A stretch of 64,000 bases of DNA from Listeria sp. PSOL-1 (GCF_902806445.1 NZ_LR760298.1:248001-312000); one strand, 5' to 3'; positions 16,952-27,193 are shown, counted from the first letter of the stretch. The notes: generated by a model not told the origin, from the letters alone. Numbers and translations are program-made.

Positions 16952-18409
16952 ATGAAGATTGTAGGAATTACCAATTGTCCAGCAGGTATAGCCCATACTT
17001 ATATGGTAGCTGAAGCGATTGAACAAAAGTGTAAATCACTCGGTTACGAGGTTCATATCGAAACACAAGGTGCTAGCGGGGTGGAAAATAAACTAACAAA
17101 CGCTCAAATCGAAGCAGCAGATTATGTCATTTTGGCATTAGGAAAAGGGTTATCAGTTGAAGATCGAGCCCGTTTCGATGGAAAAAAAGTAGTTGAACTT
17201 CCTGTTTCTGACGCGCTTAAACATATTGATACATTATTTGATAACATTGAACAAAAAGCAACGACTTTACATGCTTCTAAGGTAAAATTAGGCAATGATC
17301 AACCTGTTGTCAAAGAGGGAATTATGAGCTACCTCATGGCTGGTGTGTCAGCTGCTTTACCTTTTGTCGTTGGTGGTGGTTTGCTCGTTGCTTTAGGCAG
17401 TATGCTTATTCAGTTTGGTATGCCTAATGTAGCGCTTAGTGAAGGGGTTCGTCCATCACTTGCTTGGATTTTGACTGCAATCGGGAATTTGGGTTTTACT
17501 TTTATGATCCCAATTATGGGTGCATATATTGCTAGCGCGATTGGTGATAAACCAGCGTTTGCACCAGCATTTTTGGTTACTTATTTAGCAAATAGCACTG
17601 ATTTACTTGGAACGAAATCAGGAGCAGGATTTTTAGGTGCTGTGGTCCTTGGTTTATCAATTGGTTATTTTGTAAAATATTTCAAACGAGTAAAACTTAA
17701 CAAAGCATTTCAACCACTCCTTGGTTCTATGTTAATTCCATTTATTACATTGCTTCTTTTTGGCTTATTGACTTATTTTGCGATTGGCCCAATGATGTCT
17801 TGGCTGATGACTGAAATGTTAAGCTTTTTAAATTCAATTCCAACATCAATGAAATTATTTAGTGGCTTTATTATTGGAGCGATGCTTGCTTTTGATATGG
17901 GTGGACCGATTAATAAAACAGCATGGTTCTTTGCTTTTTCGCTACTTAGCTCCGGTGTTTATAATTGGTACGGGATTGTTGGGGTTGTAACGCTACTTCC
18001 ACCTATGGCAGCGGCAATTGCTACATGGATTCGACCAACGCTATTTACAAAACAAGAACGCGGTACAAGTATTAGCGCTTTTATTGTTGGTGCAACGGTG
18101 GCGACTGAACCTGCTATTCCTTATGCTTTAGCCGCTCCTATTCCCATGATTGCAGCAAATACATTAGCAGGCGGAATTGCTGGTGCGATTTCGATTATGT
18201 TTAATATCGAAAGAATTGCACCAGGAATCGGCATTTTTGATCCATTAATTGGCTTAGAAAAACCATGGTATTTCTTCTATTTAACTGTAGGCGTTGGTTT
18301 ATTCTTGAATGTTTTGTTTATTATTGTTTTCAAAACAGCTTGGTTAAAGAACCAGGCGAAAAAAGTACAGGAACAAAAGTCAGTTGAGGAAATACAAACA
18401 ACGATTTAG
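16952..18409 (+). CDS. PTS fructose-type EIIBC component
   Basis: A 485-residue fusion. The EIIB domain (about 1-100) has the phosphorylated cysteine in ITNCPAGIAHTYMVAEAIE. The EIIC domain (about 125-470) has ten or so membrane segments and GFLGAVVLGLSIGYFVKYFK. It takes up and phosphorylates a sugar of the fructose class; the exact sugar is not evident. AAGGAG precedes ATG 16952. The lyase gene follows within 20 bases. Confidence 0.88.
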   Translation: MKIVGITNCPAGIAHTYMVAEAIEQKCKSLGYEVHIETQGASGVENKLTNAQIEAADYVILALGKGLSVEDRARFDGKKVVELPVSDALKHIDTLFDNIEQKATTLHASKVKLGNDQPVVKEGIMSYLMAGVSAALPFVVGGGLLVALGSMLIQFGMPNVALSEGVRPSLAWILTAIGNLGFTFMIPIMGAYIASAIGDKPAFAPAFLVTYLANSTDLLGTKSGAGFLGAVVLGLSIGYFVKYFKRVKLNKAFQPLLGSMLIPFITLLLFGLLTYFAIGPMMSWLMTEMLSFLNSIPTSMKLFSGFIIGAMLAFDMGGPINKTAWFFAFSLLSSGVYNWYGIVGVVTLLPPMAAAIATWIRPTLFTKQERGTSISAFIVGATVATEPAIPYALAAPIPMIAANTLAGGIAGAISIMFNIERIAPGIGIFDPLIGLEKPWYFFYLTVGVGLFLNVLFIIVFKTAWLKNQAKKVQEQKSVEEIQTTI

Positions 18410-18425
18410 AAGGGGGGGCATGATT

Positions 18426-19589
18426 GTGAAAATAGATTTTGACCAACAGATTGATCGAACCGGAACATATAGTACGCAGTGGGATTATACAGTAGATCGT
18501 TTTGGTCGAAGTGATATTTTACCATTTTCTATTTCAGATACGGATTTTGCTGTTCCAGATGCCATTCAAGTTGCTTTAAATGAGCGCATGAAGCATCCTG
18601 TCTATGGTTATACGCGTTGGAATCATGAGGCCTATAAGCAAAGTATTATTTCTTGGTTTGAAAAAGATCCACGAGTAAAAATAAGACCATCATGGATTGT
18701 GTATAGTCCAAGTGTTATGTATACTATTAGCAAGCTGATCTGTCTTTTAACAAAACAAGGTGAGGGTGTTGCTGTTTTTACACCGATGTATGACGCCTTT
18801 TTTAGTGCAATTGAAGCGAATAAACGCCTACTTCTAAAAATAGAGTTAGGTGCTGCTGATCAAGGATACCAAATCGACTGGAGCGCGTTAGAACATAATT
18901 TTGCTAAGGAGAATACGAAAGTCTTTCTTTTAACAAACCCACATAACCCCACCGGCAAAGTTTTTAGCCCATTAGAATTAAAAAGAATGAATGAGCTTAG
19001 CAAGCGTTACAATGTTTTTATTATTTCAGATGATATCCACCGAGATATTATTTTAGGTGAAAAAAAGTATACACCAATCACTTGTTTTGCAGAAGATAAT
19101 GTGGCGCTTTGTTGTTCAAGTTCAAAAACATTTAATACGCCAGGATTAGGTGGATCTTATGCATTTATCCCTAATGAAAGCTTGCGGGAAAAATTTTTAT
19201 TTACATTGAAGCAGCGAGATGCTGTATCTTCTGCTAGCATCTTTGGTATTGAAAGTATGATAGCTGGTTATACTCATGGCGAAAAGTATGTACAAGAGCT
19301 TCAGCAATATTTAAAAAACAATTTTCACTTTCTTCAAAAATTCCTTGCAGAAAAAATCTCAGAAATTGACTTTGAAATGCCAGAAGCAACTTATTTAGCT
19401 TGGCTGAATGTATCAGATATTAAATGGAAACAAGATGAGTTGCAGAATCGTCTAATCAACCGGGGACATGTGGGGATTATGCCTGGAAGCACATACGGAG
19501 ATCAACAATACCTACGAATGAATATCGGCTGTCCGCTTAAAAAATTAGAGGAGGGATTGAATAGGATGGAGTGGGCGCTGCATTCTTAA
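18426..19589 (+). CDS. MalY/PatB-type aminotransferase (C-S lyase)
   Basis: A 387-residue PLP enzyme of fold type I. The PLP lysine lies in CSSSKTFNTPGLGG, and the N-terminal ISDTDFAVPDAIQVAL is typical of MalY/PatB cystathionine beta-lyases. A run of seven G (18412-18418) is 7 bases before GTG 18426; ATG 18420 in the same frame is only 1 base away and less likely. It lies in a PTS operon, as E. coli MalY lies beside a PTS gene. It may cleave a sulphur compound imported by the PTS, which is inference. Confidence 0.78.
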   Translation: MKIDFDQQIDRTGTYSTQWDYTVDRFGRSDILPFSISDTDFAVPDAIQVALNERMKHPVYGYTRWNHEAYKQSIISWFEKDPRVKIRPSWIVYSPSVMYTISKLICLLTKQGEGVAVFTPMYDAFFSAIEANKRLLLKIELGAADQGYQIDWSALEHNFAKENTKVFLLTNPHNPTGKVFSPLELKRMNELSKRYNVFIISDDIHRDIILGEKKYTPITCFAEDNVALCCSSSKTFNTPGLGGSYAFIPNESLREKFLFTLKQRDAVSSASIFGIESMIAGYTHGEKYVQELQQYLKNNFHFLQKFLAEKISEIDFEMPEATYLAWLNVSDIKWKQDELQNRLINRGHVGIMPGSTYGDQQYLRMNIGCPLKKLEEGLNRMEWALHS

Positions 19590-19592
19590 ATT

Positions 19593-21206
19593 ATGTTAAA
19601 CGAACGGCAAATAAAAATATTGGACCTGTTACGAGGAAATTTCTTTTTAGGTGAAGAACTAAGCGAATTTTTACATGTTTCAAGGCGGACGATTGTACGC
19701 GATATTATCATGATTGACTTTTGGTTAAAAGAAGAGAAAATTGGCTATATTGAGCGTTCTCGTGGTTATAAATTAAACATTATTAATCAGCGTTTGTTGA
19801 ATAAATTTCTCTTAAAACTAGAAGCAGATGAGCGGACACTTCTTTTTGAACTTTTAACACATGCAGCCCTTTCAATAAGCGAGATTCAAGAAAAATTATA
19901 TCTTAGTAAAAAAGAAATAATGAACATCATTAAAAATAGCAACGAAAAATATCTCAATTATTTTCAGATTACATCTAAATCTAATAAAGGCATTTTTATT
20001 AATGAATCATCCTATAAAAAATTGGATATCCTAAGTAGTTTGTTAGTAAGTAGCGGAGAGAATTTAGTTGTTGACGAAGCTTCTATTTATGAAGAACCAT
20101 GGATGCGTTACATGACTTCTAAGCAAAAACGAGCGCAATGGCTCGCTTGTCAAACAGCGACGAAATACCATTCATATATGATTGAAAAAGCTGCGTGTTG
20201 CAAGCAATTACTGACGATTGATTTATCTCCCATTTTACGGAAGATTAACCAAACGTATAACTTAGTTTATCAAGAGAATAAGCTTTTAGAACAAATTAAA
20301 AATCATCTTTTGCGTAACCTTGCTTTTCCAAATTATTTTGACGGCAAAGCGAGTGAACAAATTCGGATTTTAAAGTCAAAAAATCCATTTTCATTCGATT
20401 TTAGCACAGCATTTGTCCAACAAATTTCGCTTTATTTTAAAGATGTTTATATTGATCCAGATTACCTTGCACTTTATGTGATCAATGAGGAAAGTATGGC
20501 AAGTAATGAAACGATCCACGTATTAATGGCAGAAGATAAGTATTCCATTGGCAGTATTAATTCAATGATGCTAACCGAACAGATTGAAGGGATCGAGGTC
20601 GATGTTGTACATACAATGGAAGAAGTAAAAAACGCGCTTAAAAACACGACGTACGACCTCACTATTGGTGAAAAAGAATTTATGCTAACGGAAGCGTTTC
20701 GCTTTGATTATCAATATGATGGGCTTTTTAGTAGTACGGATCTGTCTAATATTCGGAAGCGAATTGAACAAGTAACCATTAGAAATCACTTGAAAGAGAA
20801 TTTTAAAGAAGAGACATTTTATTGTTTAGAGGCAGAAAATAAAGGATTTATAGAAGCACTAAATGCGGGGATGGATTATTTTGTTCGGAAGCAGCTTTTA
20901 TCTGTTAAAGAAGCTGAACAAATTAAGCTTAGAGAAATTGCTGGAAATCAATTGGTTGTTAACCATGTGTCAATGCCACATATTTCGACACAATTAAATC
21001 ACCATAGTCAGTTTAGACTGCTATATATCCATTTGAAAGCAGCAGTTTCCTTAAATGATGAATTGATTTATGGAATATTAATTGTTTTAGTAGATCAAAA
21101 TGCCACCAGTTATTCGCAAATTTTTTCTTATCTTTATAATCATTTAAAAGAAAATGATATAAGAAGTTGTGAAAGTTATGAACAAATATTGGCATTATTG
21201 GAATAA
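19593..21206 (+). CDS. PRD-containing PTS regulator (BglG/MtlR type)
   Basis: A 537-residue multidomain activator. The N-terminal HTH (IKILDLLRG...LSEFLHVSRRTIVRDI) is followed by regions fitting PRD and EIIB-like domains, and a C-terminal EIIA-like domain with the histidine in HVSMPHIST. Such regulators sense the phosphorylation state of their PTS. The start lies 3 bases after the MalY stop, with no good ribosome site of its own, so translation is probably coupled. Local control of the PTS operon is inferred. Confidence 0.78.
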   Translation: MLNERQIKILDLLRGNFFLGEELSEFLHVSRRTIVRDIIMIDFWLKEEKIGYIERSRGYKLNIINQRLLNKFLLKLEADERTLLFELLTHAALSISEIQEKLYLSKKEIMNIIKNSNEKYLNYFQITSKSNKGIFINESSYKKLDILSSLLVSSGENLVVDEASIYEEPWMRYMTSKQKRAQWLACQTATKYHSYMIEKAACCKQLLTIDLSPILRKINQTYNLVYQENKLLEQIKNHLLRNLAFPNYFDGKASEQIRILKSKNPFSFDFSTAFVQQISLYFKDVYIDPDYLALYVINEESMASNETIHVLMAEDKYSIGSINSMMLTEQIEGIEVDVVHTMEEVKNALKNTTYDLTIGEKEFMLTEAFRFDYQYDGLFSSTDLSNIRKRIEQVTIRNHLKENFKEETFYCLEAENKGFIEALNAGMDYFVRKQLLSVKEAEQIKLREIAGNQLVVNHVSMPHISTQLNHHSQFRLLYIHLKAAVSLNDELIYGILIVLVDQNATSYSQIFSYLYNHLKENDIRSCESYEQILALLE

Positions 21207-21211
21207 GAAGA

Positions 21212-21259
21212 CCTGGAACAAAACAGTGTTTTATGTAAGAAAAATTGTTTTGTTTTAGG
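21212..21259. terminator. Bidirectional terminator
   Basis: CCTGGAACAAAACA pairs with TGTTTTGTTTTAGG with two mismatches, between the converging regulator and ABC-F genes. Confidence 0.5.
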
Positions 21260-21264
21260 CCTCT

Positions 21265-23223
21265 TTATCTCAATGCTTCTAGTTCTTCACTAATCATTTC
21301 CCAATCTTCCATTAAAGCATCTGCTACTTGTCTTAATCCGTCTAATTCGTCTGTAATTCTTAGAGCAGTTTCATGGTTACCAAAGACTTCAGGCTCCGTT
21401 AGTTTTTCTTCTAATTCGGCAATTTTAGCATCTGTTTTTTCCATTTGTACTTCGATGTCTGCTAGCTGGCGTGTTTTTTGACGAATGAGTTTTTGACTTT
21501 CTTTACTTTCCTTATAAGAGGTTTTGGCACTTTTGGGTTGATTTTGTTTAAGCGTGGTATTGTTTTTTAATTGTTCTTCGCGTTTGAGGCGAGCTATTTC
21601 TTTTGCTTCGCTTATTTTTTCTTGGTAATAATCGTAATCACCAAGGTAAACGGTTGTGCCTGTCTGCGTTAATTCAACAATTTTTGAAGCGATCTTGTTA
21701 ATAAAATAACGATCATGTGAAACAAATAAGATGGTGCCTGCGAAATGGATTAAAGCCGCTTCAAGAATTTCTTTACTTTCGATATCGAGGTGATTGGTTG
21801 GCTCATCAAGGATTAAGACATTCGCGTCTAATAAAGTTAGTTTAGCAAGCGCTAATCGAGCTTTTTCGCCACCGCTTAATGTATTGACGATTTTTAAGAC
21901 ATCATCATTGGAAAAGAGGAAGTTGCCTAATGTCGTCCGTATCTCTTGTTCAGTTCGTTCGGGGTAGTCGTCCCAAATTTCATGCAAAATGTTTTTGTTT
22001 GATGTCAGTTTTGCTTGTTCTTGATCATAATATCCAATTTTAACACCGATCCCAAATTGGAAATGTCCTGAAATAGCGGGTAGTTCTCCTGTTAAAGTTT
22101 TGAGTAAAGTCGTTTTCCCAACGCCATTTGGGCCAATGAGAGAGATGCTATCAGCTCTTTTGGCTTCAAAGGTAATCTGCTCAGCTGTAGCTTGATTGTT
22201 AGGGTAACCAATTGAAAGCTCATCGATAGATAAAACATCTTTACCACTTGCTTGTTTAAATGTAAAACCAAAATGAGCTGTTTTTTCATGCCCTTGAGGT
22301 CGATCTAAGAAATCTATTTTTTCTAGTTGTTTTCTACGGCTTTGTGCCCGTTTGGTTGTAGCAGAATTCGCGATGTTACGAGCGATGAAATCTTCTAGTT
22401 TACTGATTTGTGTTTGCTGTTTGTCAAATTTTTTTAGATCTAATTCAAATTGCGCTTGTTTTTGCTTTAGGTAGTGACTGTAATTTCCCGTGTAACGCTT
22501 GATTTTTGTTCGACTGATTTCATAGACTTGGTTTACGACTTTATCGAGGAAATAGCGGTCGTGTGACACGATTAGTAGTGCACCTGAATAGTTTTGTAAA
22601 TAATTTTCAAGCCAAGATAATGTGGCGATGTCAAGATGGTTTGTAGGCTCATCAAGAATTAAAACATCATGTTTTTCAAGCAATAATTTGGCCAGTGCAA
22701 GTCGGGTTTTTTGACCACCACTTAGTGAAGCGATCAATTTGTCAAAATCCTCCTGATAAAAGTGTAAACTATGCAAAATGGAGCGCATTTCTGCTTCGTA
22801 TTGATAGCCACCAAGCTCTTTAAAACGATGTTGCATGAGATCGTAATCTTTTAAAAGTTGAGCGTAGCTTTCAGGTTGTTCATAGATTTCTGGTTTGCCA
22901 AGCTTTTGCTCGAATTCGCGTAGTTCTTGCTCCATCTGTCTTAAATCGTCAAAAACACTTAACATTTCATGCCAGATTGTTTTGCTTGATTCCAGTCCGG
23001 TATTTTGCGCTAAATAGCCGATTTTCACTTGTTTTGGTTTTGAAATCGAGCCGCTATCGCTACTCATTTGGCCAGCAATAATTTTTAATAGTGTCGATTT
23101 TCCAGCTCCATTTCTACCAACAAGAGCAATACGATCGTTTGTTTTTACTTCTAAAGACATATTTTCTAAAATAAGATCTGCTCCGAAATATTTGTTAATT
23201 TGCTGTACTTGTAATAAAATCAT
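21265..23223 (-). CDS. ABC-F family ATPase (YdiF-like)
   Basis: A 652-residue soluble protein with two ABC domains. Domain 1 has GRNGAGKST, LSGGQKTRLALAKLL and VLILDEPTNHLD; domain 2 has GPNGVGKTT, LSGGEKARLALAKLT and VLILDEPTNHLD. They are joined by a basic linker and followed by a C-terminal coiled coil (about 560-650). No membrane segments. ABC-F proteins act on the ribosome (translation factors or antibiotic resistance). The neighbourhood of tsaD and rex is that of B. subtilis ydiF, so a housekeeping role is more likely than resistance. Confidence 0.88.
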   Translation of the reverse strand: MILLQVQQINKYFGADLILENMSLEVKTNDRIALVGRNGAGKSTLLKIIAGQMSSDSGSISKPKQVKIGYLAQNTGLESSKTIWHEMLSVFDDLRQMEQELREFEQKLGKPEIYEQPESYAQLLKDYDLMQHRFKELGGYQYEAEMRSILHSLHFYQEDFDKLIASLSGGQKTRLALAKLLLEKHDVLILDEPTNHLDIATLSWLENYLQNYSGALLIVSHDRYFLDKVVNQVYEISRTKIKRYTGNYSHYLKQKQAQFELDLKKFDKQQTQISKLEDFIARNIANSATTKRAQSRRKQLEKIDFLDRPQGHEKTAHFGFTFKQASGKDVLSIDELSIGYPNNQATAEQITFEAKRADSISLIGPNGVGKTTLLKTLTGELPAISGHFQFGIGVKIGYYDQEQAKLTSNKNILHEIWDDYPERTEQEIRTTLGNFLFSNDDVLKIVNTLSGGEKARLALAKLTLLDANVLILDEPTNHLDIESKEILEAALIHFAGTILFVSHDRYFINKIASKIVELTQTGTTVYLGDYDYYQEKISEAKEIARLKREEQLKNNTTLKQNQPKSAKTSYKESKESQKLIRQKTRQLADIEVQMEKTDAKIAELEEKLTEPEVFGNHETALRITDELDGLRQVADALMEDWEMISEELEALR

Positions 23224-23419
23224 TTTTTCCGCTCCTAAATTATTCCTAAGTATAAGTGTATCGCAAAGCTAAGGCACATGCAATGACAGTATCTTTTGAT
23301 TAGCATGTGAAATGACTAGCATTTATTGTGATTTTACGTTAAAATAAAAAAGATAAAAGAATTAAAGTGTGGTCAGTAAATATTTTTTAGCAAGAGTGAG
23401 CAAAAAGTTTGTGCATCAT

Positions 23420-23437
23420 TTGTGAAATGTTTATAGT
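23420..23437. promoter_or_regulatory. Possible Rex half-site upstream of rex
   Basis: TTGTGAAATGTTTATAG matches the left half and spacing of the Rex operator TTGTGAANNNNTTCACAA, but the right half is poor. A second TTGTG-like run (TTTGTGCATC) lies 11 bases earlier. The remaining 300-base gap between the ABC-F and rex genes shows only AT-rich promoter-like sequence. Confidence 0.3.
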
Positions 23438-23524
23438 ATAAAAGCAGTCATGTGAATGTGAAAACAGTCTTTTACTGCATCGAACTTTTTAAGGCCAACA
23501 AACTAGGAAGAAGGGAATTAAATT

Positions 23525-24172
23525 ATGATGGACGAAACAACGAGGATACCACAAGCAACTGCTAAACGTTTGCCGGTTTATCATCGTTACTTAAAATATT
23601 TGCATGAATCGGGAAAAGAACGTGTTTCTTCTGCTGAACTTAGTGAAGCTGTTAAAGTAGATTCAGCAACGATTCGCCGTGATTTTTCATATTTTGGTGC
23701 TTTAGGTAAAAAAGGTTACGGTTATAACGTATCCTACATACTGGAATTTTTCAGTAGAACACTAAGTCAAGATAAACAAACAAACGTAGCAATTATTGGT
23801 GTAGGGAATCTTGGTATGGCTTTACTGCATTATAACTTTATGAAAAACAATAATATCAAGATTATTGCTGCTTTTGATGTAGACGCTAAAAAAGTTGGAA
23901 CAATACAACAAGGGATTCCAATTTATCACTTTAATAATATGGAAGAAATTTTAAAAGAAAATAACGTAGAAGTGGTGATTCTTACAGTACCTTCAGAAGA
24001 GGCACAAATAACAGTTGATAAACTTCTTGAAGCAAACGTAAAAGGAATCTTAAACTTTACGCCTGCACGGATTAGTGTACCAAAACAAGTACGTGTACAC
24101 CATATTGATCTGACGACAGAACTACGAACGTTAATTTACTTCTTAGAAAATTATCCGTCAAAAAACGATTAA
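23525..24172 (+). CDS. rex: Redox-sensing transcriptional repressor Rex
   Basis: A 215-residue repressor. The N-terminal winged helix ([39 protein letters not shown]) is followed by a Rossmann domain with [14 protein letters not shown] and the C-terminal swapped helix ending near LIYFLENY. Rex senses the NADH/NAD+ ratio and represses fermentation genes. Full length for the family. ATG 23525 and 23528 are both possible. Confidence 0.94.
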   Translation: MMDETTRIPQATAKRLPVYHRYLKYLHESGKERVSSAELSEAVKVDSATIRRDFSYFGALGKKGYGYNVSYILEFFSRTLSQDKQTNVAIIGVGNLGMALLHYNFMKNNNIKIIAAFDVDAKKVGTIQQGIPIYHFNNMEEILKENNVEVVILTVPSEEAQITVDKLLEANVKGILNFTPARISVPKQVRVHHIDLTTELRTLIYFLENYPSKND

Positions 24173-24272
24173 AAGATTTTACCAATTTATGACGCTGCTT
24201 AGGCTTGTTTTGCAGCGTTATATGTTGGTTTTTTTCTATTTTAGTATTTGGAAAAGAAAGGATGGAAGCAAA

Positions 24273-24995
24273 ATGAATTTCTTGAAAAAATTACGCTGGC
24301 CACAATGGATTGCAGCATTTATTTTTGTTTCAATGGGTATATCGCTTGTATTTACGATCTTCGAGATTTTTACAGCACCGGTAAGGCAGCCTGTAAAAGG
24401 GCCGAAAGTTACGCTTCAAGGAGATTATATCTTTTTATTAGTAGAAATTATTCTTGGTATCGTTATTCTTGCTTTACCAAGTATTTTAGCGCGCCGTTTT
24501 AAGTTTCAGATTCCAGGACTTGTTTATATTTTATTTGTTATCTTTCTTTATGGTGCGATTTATTTAGGAACGATTCAGAAATTTTATGCCATTGTACCTT
24601 ATTGGGATAAAATTTTACACACTTTTAGTGGTGCAATGTTGGGTGCTGGTGGATTCTCCTTTGTTAGCATCTTAAATGCTGATGAGAATGTTGTGATGAA
24701 AATGAAACCAGGATTTATCGCGGTTTTTTCATTTTGTTTTGCTGTGACACTTGGAGCCTTTTGGGAAGTATATGAGTATACGTTTGATGGTTTACTTGGG
24801 CTGAATATGCAGCGTTTTATGACATCTTCTGGCACGCCACTTGTTGGACGAGCAGCTTTGGCCGATACAATGGGGGATATTATTGTTGATATTGTAGGTG
24901 CTCTTGCGATAGCTATCATTGGTTATTTTGCACTTAAGAAAGGTCGACCATGGATGAAACAATTTGAATTTAAGCGCCATAATTGGAAGAAATAA
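24273..24995 (+). CDS. DUF2238 (YjdF-type) membrane protein
   Basis: A 240-residue protein with about six membrane segments. Conserved polar residues lie in PYWDKILHTFSGAMLGAGG, LGAFWEVYEYTFD and LADTMGDIIVD, the pattern of DUF2238. GGAAG lies just before ATG 24273; the in-frame ATG 84 bases upstream lacks a ribosome site and would add an unlike N-terminus. It lies in the rex neighbourhood, as in Listeria as I recall. Function unknown. Confidence 0.7.
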   Translation: MNFLKKLRWPQWIAAFIFVSMGISLVFTIFEIFTAPVRQPVKGPKVTLQGDYIFLLVEIILGIVILALPSILARRFKFQIPGLVYILFVIFLYGAIYLGTIQKFYAIVPYWDKILHTFSGAMLGAGGFSFVSILNADENVVMKMKPGFIAVFSFCFAVTLGAFWEVYEYTFDGLLGLNMQRFMTSSGTPLVGRAALADTMGDIIVDIVGALAIAIIGYFALKKGRPWMKQFEFKRHNWKK

Positions 24996-25010
24996 TATAG
25001 CAGTTTTGGA

Positions 25011-25151
25011 ACATACGCAAAATAAATCGGTGACAAGCGCTCACATTAAAGAAGCTTGCTAGACTGCCGGTTCTCACGTACAGCTTTGTACGCTCCGCTT
25101 CTGGCAAACTTCTTTAATACAAACGCTTTCGCTCGATTTAGCCCTACGCTC
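25011..25151 (-). repeat. Dispersed hairpin element, copy C
   Basis: The reverse complement matches copy B closely: AAATCGAGCGAAAGCGTTTG, AAGAAGTTTGCCAGAAGC, GTACGTGAGAACCGG, and CACCGATTTATTTTGCG at the far end. It lies between two converging genes. Confidence 0.7.
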
Positions 25152-25205
25152 TATTTCTTTAAGCAATAGCTGAGGCGTATAATGTTCCAGACTCAATGTA
25201 GACTT

Positions 25206-27029
25206 TTATTTACGATCCTTTGCTTGTTTTGGCAAGTTTTCAACATAGCTATCTGAATATTGTAAGAGTTTTCGACTAGCATCAAATTTTTCTTTGACAT
25301 CGTTTGTTAGCTCTTTTTTTGTACCGGTATAATTTGTTGCTTTTCCTGTTTCAAATGATTCATCAGGTGCATACATGTAATCATTTGCGAGAAAACTTCC
25401 TTCAGGCATCGTGTATCTTTCCGGAATAAAATTATTTTTTGTGTTTAAAATATCTTCACCAAACATAATCTGCTTCTTAGCATCTATACCAAGTAGATTT
25501 AGAACAGTTGGCATGATATCAATTTCACCGCCGATATTATCAATTTTTCCGGCTAGTTTTGTACCAGGAACATGTAAGTAAAAGGGTATGCGATAATCAT
25601 CAGCAGGTTGTGCTTTTAATTGACTGCTTTGGTTAACGTATTTTTTCTCCTGCGTATTTAAACTTCCAGTGTTGATAATATGATGGTCTCCGTACATTAC
25701 AACAATAGAATTGTCCCAAATACCATTCGCCTTTAATTTATCAATGAAATGTCCAAGCTGTTTGTCAGCATAATGGACAGCTTCAAAATAATTGCCTAGT
25801 TGTGTATCTTGCAAATCACTTGGAAGCACAAGTTCTTTTTTATCTTCAGGAATGATAAAAGGCATATGGCTGCTTACAGAAATCAATTGTGCATAAAACT
25901 TTTGCCCTTTTTTATAATGGTCTTCTAAAATAGGTAATGTCTTATTGTAAAGCACTTCATCGCTTGGTGAAAAACCAATAACGTCATTATTCCCAAAAAA
26001 ATTACGATCATAAAACTTATCAAAACCGACTGCTGGATAAAATTCATCGCGATCGTAAAAGCTAGCATCATTTGTATGGAATGTTGCTGTTTTATAGTCG
26101 TTTTTACCAAGAACACGAGGTAGTGAAGGAATAACACGATCTCCATAAGTTTGTGTATTGGTATAATAACCACTTGGGAAAGTAGACGTATAAACAGACC
26201 ATTCAGCATCTGCTGTATTTGATTTTGAAACTGTTTGGAAAAATTGATCAGAATAGAGCATTTCGTTTTCCAATTTATCGAGTGTTGGTGTAACGGACTG
26301 CCCATTTATTTTTGTACCTGTTAAATTACGTTGAAAGGACTCAAGTTGAATAATAATTAAATTTTTTCCCTTAGCAGCGCCAAAGTAACTAGGTTTTTTC
26401 TTAAGCTTAACCCCCTTTAAGTTGCGGATGTTGTCTGCTGTAACATCCGCTGCTTTAACGTGAGCATTGCCAGTTAGAGCCGTCGCGACATTATAAGTGA
26501 AAAAGCCCATTTTTTCAGCGCGTTTTTGATCGCTAATAATATTTTTGTGCATCATATCATACGTAAATAAACTAATCAGTAAAATAAGTGATGTTGTACT
26601 AAGTCCTAATTTTGTTCGATTAAGTTTAAACGTTTTGAAGCGAATTCCTTTTTTTAGATCAAGGTAGAGAATAATTGGTAAGAGTATTAAATTGATTAAA
26701 AATAGCAAATCATACCATTTAAGCAAGCTGGTTGCACTATCTTTCACAACACCTACTTCGCCAATAAGTGAGAAACTGTGATATGTGGCTACTTCATTAT
26801 AAAAGCGAGCATATAACACAAGAATAAGCATTAAAATTCCAATAAAGGCTGTAACACCAGCATACCAGTAAACATGTGCTCTTTTTGGTGCGAAACTATG
26901 TACCAAAAGAAGAGGAATCATAACAAATAAAGAATCCGCACAAAAGCTTAATAAACTTGGATCGCTAAACACTTGGAAATAAGCTAAACCAAATTCACCT
27001 ATAATCAGTAGAAAAAAAATAATTAACAC
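25206..27029 (-). CDS. LTA synthase-family sulfatase (LtaP/LtaS type)
   Basis: A 607-residue membrane enzyme of the lipoteichoic acid synthase family. Five N-terminal helices (to about residue 175) anchor an extracellular sulfatase-fold domain. Visible are IIQLESFQRNLTG (metal-binding Glu), the probable catalytic threonine in SKSNTADAEWSVY, and VVMYGDHH for the second metal site. It polymerises or primes glycerolphosphate on a glycolipid. The NTADAEW form and the amino-acid permease close by suggest the LTA primase LtaP rather than the main LtaS. It starts with GTG after an AGAGG ribosome site. Confidence 0.8.
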   Translation of the reverse strand: MLIIFFLLIIGEFGLAYFQVFSDPSLLSFCADSLFVMIPLLLVHSFAPKRAHVYWYAGVTAFIGILMLILVLYARFYNEVATYHSFSLIGEVGVVKDSATSLLKWYDLLFLINLILLPIILYLDLKKGIRFKTFKLNRTKLGLSTTSLILLISLFTYDMMHKNIISDQKRAEKMGFFTYNVATALTGNAHVKAADVTADNIRNLKGVKLKKKPSYFGAAKGKNLIIIQLESFQRNLTGTKINGQSVTPTLDKLENEMLYSDQFFQTVSKSNTADAEWSVYTSTFPSGYYTNTQTYGDRVIPSLPRVLGKNDYKTATFHTNDASFYDRDEFYPAVGFDKFYDRNFFGNNDVIGFSPSDEVLYNKTLPILEDHYKKGQKFYAQLISVSSHMPFIIPEDKKELVLPSDLQDTQLGNYFEAVHYADKQLGHFIDKLKANGIWDNSIVVMYGDHHIINTGSLNTQEKKYVNQSSQLKAQPADDYRIPFYLHVPGTKLAGKIDNIGGEIDIMPTVLNLLGIDAKKQIMFGEDILNTKNNFIPERYTMPEGSFLANDYMYAPDESFETGKATNYTGTKKELTNDVKEKFDASRKLLQYSDSYVENLPKQAKDRK

Positions 27030-27147
27030 AGTGTAAGCCTCTTTCTAAAATAAAATTAACGGAAAAATATTAACACTTCCCCATTATTGCTAATTTTACC
27101 TCAACGTGTGTATCAGTGCAAATAATACTTTTAAATTTAGGATAAAC

Positions 27148-27172
27148 GTTTTATCTAAAAACGAACGGGAAA
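27148..27172 (+). promoter_or_regulatory. Possible sigma-B promoter
   Basis: GTTT and GGGAAA are separated by 15 bases, close to the sigma-B consensus GTTT-N13-15-GGGWAT. The ribosome site starts only about 11 bases later, so the leader would be very short; this weakens the case. Confidence 0.35.
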
Positions 27173-27193
27173 ACAAAAAATGAGGTGATAAAA

